From Bacteroidales bacterium (lineage in GTDB: Bacteria; Bacteroidota; Bacteroidia; Bacteroidales; Bacteroidaceae), in contig JAQXRG010000094.1 of NCBI GenBank assembly GCA_029218405.1, positions 1 through 37,580 of the forward strand: a DNA stretch of 37,580 nt, given 5' to 3'. Shown here piece by piece: positions 34,472 to 37,580 of this stretch (positions are counted from its first letter, which is position 1; the number at the start of each line of letters is the position of its first letter). The position numbers and the translations under genes were made by a program. The notes beneath the pieces are model-generated. The model ran no database searches and had not been told where the DNA came from. It saw only the letters and a list, made by a program, of their open reading frames with translations.

Positions 34472-35643
34472 TCTGCCAAATAGTATTTGATAATTATCGG
34501 ATTGTCTTCCTCTTTCGCTTCACTGAGCTTTTCCAATGTTTCCTCGGACATATATTGCTTACTGGTCTCACTGATGTATTTATCCAATTCGTAAGGAAAC
34601 AATATGGTTGCCAACACATTATCCTGCAAGTCATAGCACCTGTGCATACGCAAGGGAGCGTCGGGCGACAGGAAATAGGTCTTTTTCGTCTTTCTGTTAT
34701 GAAGCAAATGGTAGGTTTCCCGTTCCCGGATACAGCAAGCATAGACAAAAGAGTCATCCATCAGCCGAATAATCGGCAGCAGATACTTGGAGGACAGCAG
34801 ATACTCACACTTTTCCCACAACAGTTCCTTCGAGCCTTTCCGGTCGGACAGTCGTTCGTCCAATTCTGACTTCGTAATGGCTTCGCCCAGGTCCAGTTCA
34901 TAGATCGGCCTACAGCGACGCTTCAGCAGGTCATACTCATAGAAATGATAGTCGAGGTAATAGGGAGTAAAATACAAGGCAGTGTCTCCACGGAAAAAGG
35001 ACTTCTGCATCATGGTCAGCGTGGACACATATCCTTCCTGAACAAGAGGAACATCCTCAGTCCGAGGTGACCGACTGTCCGTGAAATCAACCGTCCGTAT
35101 CGCCAGATGCTCTTCATCGTTACGGACAGGTTCGAAGGCATATACATCCTTGTCCAGAATGTCCATTCTCGCTCCGATATATGGATCCGCATAGGGCAAT
35201 TTCCTGTTTTCCAACCAACGGAAAGACAGGTCATAACGATGAACGATCCCCTTCCCTACCGGACTATAAATTTCAATCACATCTGCATAGGGATTATAAA
35301 CAGCATCTGCCGCCATCAGGTAATCATGGGGTCCTTCCCCTCTACACGAATCGGAACTGCTGATATAATTGCCTGATTCATCGAACAAGAAGACATACTG
35401 CCGGCTGTCAATCACCAGAAACATCTTTTGAGCTTTCAAATAACGGAAGCGGCTGAATTCTTTCAGCAAGGCATTGTCTCCATTGTCCAAAGGTATTATC
35501 TCTATACTGTCGAGAAAAGAGACATCATCCCTGACGGCATTGTGGATGGATATCACTTCTACATCCCGAAACACATCCCGTCCTGACGGCTGAGAAATAC
35601 AGGACGACAGCAACAGCAAACACAAAATTAGGACATTTTTCAT
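34468..35643 (-). CDS. DUF5128-like six-bladed beta-propeller lipoprotein
   Basis: 391 residues. The start at 35643 gives MKNVLILCLLLLSSC with the lipidated Cys15; the open frame runs to 35712 but only through the intergenic gap. The propeller shows repeated blades: KMFLVIDSRQYVFLFDESGNY, then SCRGEGPHDYLMA carrying the G-x-G-P-x-[DE] motif, and several Y-x-Y-D-L strands. It resembles the DUF5128-like protein at 26283-27446 in layout. It follows NVEALA peptide 1 after 115 bases and overlaps the small lipoprotein at its end. This peptide-propeller pairing repeats the pairing of NVEALA peptide 2 with the BF3164-like protein. AT-rich; function unknown. Confidence 0.8.
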   Translation of the reverse strand: MKNVLILCLLLLSSCISQPSGRDVFRDVEVISIHNAVRDDVSFLDSIEIIPLDNGDNALLKEFSRFRYLKAQKMFLVIDSRQYVFLFDESGNYISSSDSCRGEGPHDYLMAADAVYNPYADVIEIYSPVGKGIVHRYDLSFRWLENRKLPYADPYIGARMDILDKDVYAFEPVRNDEEHLAIRTVDFTDSRSPRTEDVPLVQEGYVSTLTMMQKSFFRGDTALYFTPYYLDYHFYEYDLLKRRCRPIYELDLGEAITKSELDERLSDRKGSKELLWEKCEYLLSSKYLLPIIRLMDDSFVYACCIRERETYHLLHNRKTKKTYFLSPDAPLRMHRCYDLQDNVLATILFPYELDKYISETSKQYMSEETLEKLSEAKEEDNPIIIKYYLAE

Positions 35644-35758
35644 ACAGAATCGTCTAACTATAAGGCAAGTCAATCTCCACCACACCACTATATCGAACCA
35701 TTTACTGCACAAAATAGTACCATGGTGACAATCCGGCTTGCCTCTATATCACAGTTTA

Positions 35759-36028
35759 TCAGCCACAAATATCACAATAATTTGATGTATCCGAGGTACG
35801 TACACAAGCTGGACCTGTATATTCCCCTTTCATACACAAATAGCCTATTCTTGCCCAACAACGTCCAGGATTCCTGCTACAAACTACATCTACATTTGGC
35901 AACTCATTATCTGCCAACGCTTCAATATTCGCCAAAGCGATGTCCGACAACTGTTCCTTCTGCTGGGACTGATACACTGAATAACCTGCCACCCATGCAA
36001 AGGCGGCTATCATAATGTTTTTCTTCAT
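35759..36028 (-). CDS. NVEALA-family peptide 1, six-cysteine core
   Basis: 89 residues. The N-terminus MKKNIMIAAFAWVAGYSVYQ is a short hydrophobic export segment. It is followed by SQQKEQLSDIALANIEALA (residues 21-39), which matches the NVEALA family signature. The remaining 50 residues are polar and carry six Cys at 50, 57, 65, 75, 85 and 88, an even number that suits disulfides in the periplasm or outside the cell. Its first 39 residues are 32/39 identical to peptide 2, and the rest is unrelated except for Cys50 and Cys57. EALA is a fair signal-peptidase site but lies unusually far from the hydrophobic segment. Repeat copy B and a terminator precede it. Function unknown. Confidence 0.88.
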   Translation of the reverse strand: MKKNIMIAAFAWVAGYSVYQSQQKEQLSDIALANIEALADNELPNVDVVCSRNPGRCWARIGYLCMKGEYTGPACVRTSDTSNYCDICG

Positions 36029-36064
36029 ATTCTCATTTTTTTATTATTGTTACTGATTTCTTTT

Positions 36065-36095
36065 GTTCATCCCGTTTCCCGACAGGAAAAAGACA
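36065..36095 (-). repeat. 75-bp cluster repeat, partial copy B
   Basis: The first 17 bases are identical to copies A and C; then 14 bases are missing and the match resumes over 13 of 14 bases to 36095. It lies 36 bases upstream of the NVEALA peptide 1 ATG. The T-run that follows the weak hairpin in copies A and C is kept here and is used by a different and stronger hairpin (36087-36114). Confidence 0.7.
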
Positions 36096-36114
36096 TCGGC
36101 CTGTCTGATGTCTT
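36087..36114 (-). terminator. Intrinsic terminator after the BF3164-like gene (copy 1)
   Basis: On the minus strand AAGACATC (36114-36107) and GATGTCTT (36097-36090) form an 8-bp stem with a nine-base loop, followed by a T-run (TTTTTCC). It lies 26 bases beyond the stop of the gene at 36141-37169 and before NVEALA peptide 1, so it would separate the two peptide-propeller units. Confidence 0.7.
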
Positions 36115-36140
36115 GACCGAGTGTGAGTGTTTTCATCGGA

Positions 36141-37169
36141 CTAAAACTCAAACTGTACCAGTTCAGGATTCGGCTGGGAAGCAATACCATAAATGCGACG
36201 GGCCGACTCGTCCACACAAAAGAAGATAATCGGGACATCCAGCTGGTACTGCTCTTTCAGATTGCCCTCCCAGTCGTAGGCGTGGATATATTGACAATAC
36301 CATCCTTTCTCTCTATACAGACGGCCTGAATACAACGCATAGATGCGGCTATCGCTCAAAGAAAGGTCACGGTACGCCACCACAGACGACTTGAAGACGA
36401 CAGAAAAACCACCTCCTTTATTCGACTCCGGCATATAGTCCGAATACCATTCGGCCTGTATGTTGACCGGCTGCAGACGGTCCTGCTCCAGACGATAGAT
36501 ATACATTATCTTAGAATTAGCGGTAGCGAATGCCATCTTCCCCGACGGAGTGATGCGGAAAGGACCTTGGTAGGCCATCGCACGGAAATGAGGATTCAAC
36601 GAACGCTCCGTGACATCCCTGTAGGGATACTCACCCGCAAGGCAGACAGGTTCACCATCGCCGTCAATGACAGCAAACAAAGAGTCCTGAATGCAGCCCT
36701 GGACGACGAAACGGCCCTCACCAAAAGGAATCACGTCAAAGTTCCAAGGACCATTACAGGTCAGCAGGGTGGAGTTGTGCAAACGATGGGTCAGACTGTC
36801 ACGCTCGATCACCTTCAATCGCCGGGTCCCCTGGTCGTAGCAGCACAAGGCGTTCCGGCCATAAGAGTTCAGGCTGACCGGATGGATAAAGTCTTCGGGC
36901 CCCTGTCCGCGCTGGCCGTATTGGCCCAGATATTCACGACGAGGAACATGGACACGATGGAACAGCGAGTCGGAACGGAAATCGATGATGAACAGCTCAT
37001 CCCCTATCTGCTGGATACCTCCGGGAGAGGCCAGCAGCATGTCAGGCAGTTCGATGCGCTCATGCTGCAGCTGCCGCATCGTCACCGAAGGTTCCTCGGT
37101 GTGTGAGGAGCCGCAAGCGTAAAGCAGCAACAGCGACAGACAAACGACACTATTGATAATACATTTCAT
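36141..37169 (-). CDS. BF3164-like (TolB-like) six-bladed beta-propeller lipoprotein, copy 1
   Basis: 342 residues with a lipoprotein signal MKCIINSVVCLSLLLLYAC (Cys19). Family motifs are YGQRGQGPEDFIHP near residue 85, GEYPYRDVTERSL near 185, and the C-terminal IHAYDWEGNLKEQYQLDVP followed by YGIASQPNPELVQFEF. GEYPYRD is matched by DECPYRD, and YDWEG and PNP are also shared, in the protein at 32987-34033. It follows NVEALA peptide 2 after 80 bases that hold a 13-bp inverted repeat, and is closed by the terminator at 36087-36114. A peptide and propeller pair seems to be the basic unit. Function unknown. Confidence 0.84.
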   Translation of the reverse strand: MKCIINSVVCLSLLLLYACGSSHTEEPSVTMRQLQHERIELPDMLLASPGGIQQIGDELFIIDFRSDSLFHRVHVPRREYLGQYGQRGQGPEDFIHPVSLNSYGRNALCCYDQGTRRLKVIERDSLTHRLHNSTLLTCNGPWNFDVIPFGEGRFVVQGCIQDSLFAVIDGDGEPVCLAGEYPYRDVTERSLNPHFRAMAYQGPFRITPSGKMAFATANSKIMYIYRLEQDRLQPVNIQAEWYSDYMPESNKGGGFSVVFKSSVVAYRDLSLSDSRIYALYSGRLYREKGWYCQYIHAYDWEGNLKEQYQLDVPIIFFCVDESARRIYGIASQPNPELVQFEF

Positions 37170-37189
37170 ATCGGCTTAATAATAAATAG

Positions 37190-37236
37190 ATTGTCATTTC
37201 AGACCATACGAACATACATGATACTGAAATGACAAT
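37190..37236. repeat. Perfect 13-bp inverted repeat between NVEALA peptide 2 and its propeller gene
   Basis: ATTGTCATTTCAG (37190-37202) and its exact complement (37224-37236) flank a 21-base loop in an 80-base gap. On the minus strand it is followed by CTATTTATTATT rather than a clean T-run, so it may be a partial terminator or attenuator that lowers expression of the propeller relative to the peptide, an RNA-stabilising hairpin, or an operator. Confidence 0.75.
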
Positions 37237-37249
37237 CAGCTAACAATTT

Positions 37250-37468
37250 TTATATTGTTTTTTTATCTCCCCAGATTACACCCTGTTCATCAGCAAAACA
37301 TAATCCGATTTCTCCAACACAATACCAAGGACCGACAATGACTTCTCCACCTGCCAACGCTTCCGCGTTCGCCAAAACAATGTCAGACAACTGTTCCTTC
37401 TGCTGCGACTGATACACTGCATAACCTGCCACCAAAGTGAAGGCGGCTATCATACTAATTTTCTTCAT
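37250..37468 (-). CDS. NVEALA-family peptide 2, two-cysteine core
   Basis: 72 residues: the hydrophobic export segment MKKISMIAAFTLVAGYAVYQ, then SQQKEQLSDIVLANAEALA to residue 39, then a 33-residue core beginning GGEVIVGPWYC. Cys50 and Cys57 are the only cysteines and sit at exactly the positions of the first two cysteines of peptide 1. The rest of the core is unrelated in sequence. The leader and the bases directly before the ATG (CAGTAACAATAA) closely resemble those of peptide 1, which suggests duplication followed by replacement of the core. GG follows EALA here, which recalls double-glycine leaders, but the hydrophobic N-terminus does not fit that class. Repeat copy C lies 37 bases upstream. 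Function unknown. Confidence 0.87.
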   Translation of the reverse strand: MKKISMIAAFTLVAGYAVYQSQQKEQLSDIVLANAEALAGGEVIVGPWYCVGEIGLCFADEQGVIWGDKKTI

Positions 37469-37505
37469 GTTTTCATTTTTTAGTTATTGTTACTGTTTAT
37501 CGTTT

Positions 37506-37580
37506 GTTCATCCCGTTTCCCGGCAGGGATTTCGCCGCAGGAAAAAGACAAGGCTTCCGCTTGCTCGTTCCAATGTTTTA
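37506..37580 (-). repeat. 75-bp cluster repeat, copy C (reaches the window edge)
   Basis: Identical to copy A (34070-34144) at 73 of 75 positions and cut by the end of the window, so it may be longer. It lies 37 bases upstream of the NVEALA peptide 2 ATG. Read on the minus strand it is open in the frame KHWNEQ... through to a stop just before that ATG, so it could also be the 3' end of a gene lying beyond the window. Confidence 0.8.

Noticed and set aside
35663-35743. AGGCAAG / CTTGCCT inverted pair in the gap before the DUF5128-like gene as a terminator or attenuator
   Set aside because: The 7-bp arms are separated by 67 bases with no supporting inner stem or T-run, which is easily due to chance.
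37352-37468. NVEALA peptide 2 as a classical double-glycine (bacteriocin) leader peptide
   Set aside because: GG does follow EALA, but the leader begins with a strongly hydrophobic export segment, the L-S and I positions are not at the usual distances from GG, peptide 1 has DN instead, and no C39-type transporter is encoded here.
1-37580. tRNA, rRNA, insertion sequence, integrase, phage or plasmid genes
   Set aside because: I looked for typical motifs and coding patterns on both strands and found none. Apart from the small gaps described, the window is filled by the listed genes.

Overview
This window is chromosomal DNA from a member of the Bacteroidales, most likely Bacteroidaceae or a near relative. 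The evidence is the trp gene order G-D-C-F-A, the thrA / homoserine-kinase-like / thrC operon, Bacteroides-type promoters (TTTG, about 20 bp, TAnnTTTG), and a dense set of lipoproteins with BF3164-like and DUF5128-like six-bladed propellers plus NVEALA-type peptides. The backbone is unusually GC-rich for this order, so I do not name a genus.

Layout. 1-3387 (+): the distal part of a tryptophan operon (end of trpG, then trpD, trpC, trpF, trpA), tightly packed with ATGA stop/start overlaps. 3396-7621 (-): ppk1 followed by an exported M3 peptidase. 7680-9435 (+): a small metallophosphoesterase and dTDP-glucose 4,6-dehydratase (rmlB), closed by a strong two-way terminator shared with the thr operon. 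9569-14537 (-): thrA, an alkaline-phosphatase-superfamily homoserine kinase candidate, and thrC, which together carry aspartate towards threonine. 14700-17243 (+): an exported M1 aminopeptidase. 17240-26055 (-): a four-gene efflux operon with adaptor, RND pump 1, TolC-like channel and RND pump 2, with a recognisable promoter in front of the adaptor.

26283-37580 (-): the accessory part of the window. All genes run the same way. In transcription order they are: NVEALA peptide 2, BF3164-like lipoprotein, NVEALA peptide 1, DUF5128-like propeller lipoprotein, a short lipoprotein, BF3164-like lipoprotein, a transglutaminase-like lipoprotein, a signal peptidase I, an O-antigen-ligase-like membrane protein with a TPR tail, a third BF3164-like lipoprotein and a second DUF5128-like lipoprotein. 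The two NVEALA peptides share a nearly identical 39-residue leader ending in EALA and then diverge completely, except for two cysteines at identical positions (50 and 57). A 75-bp repeat (two copies 73/75 identical, one partial) sits 36-37 bases upstream of three start codons in this cluster. AT-rich and GC-rich genes alternate here.

The cluster looks like an envelope system in which small exported peptides are made beside propeller lipoproteins, a papain-like/transglutaminase enzyme, a dedicated signal peptidase and a membrane ligase-like protein. The family assignments are fairly firm. The joint function is my inference and is the most interesting part of the window.
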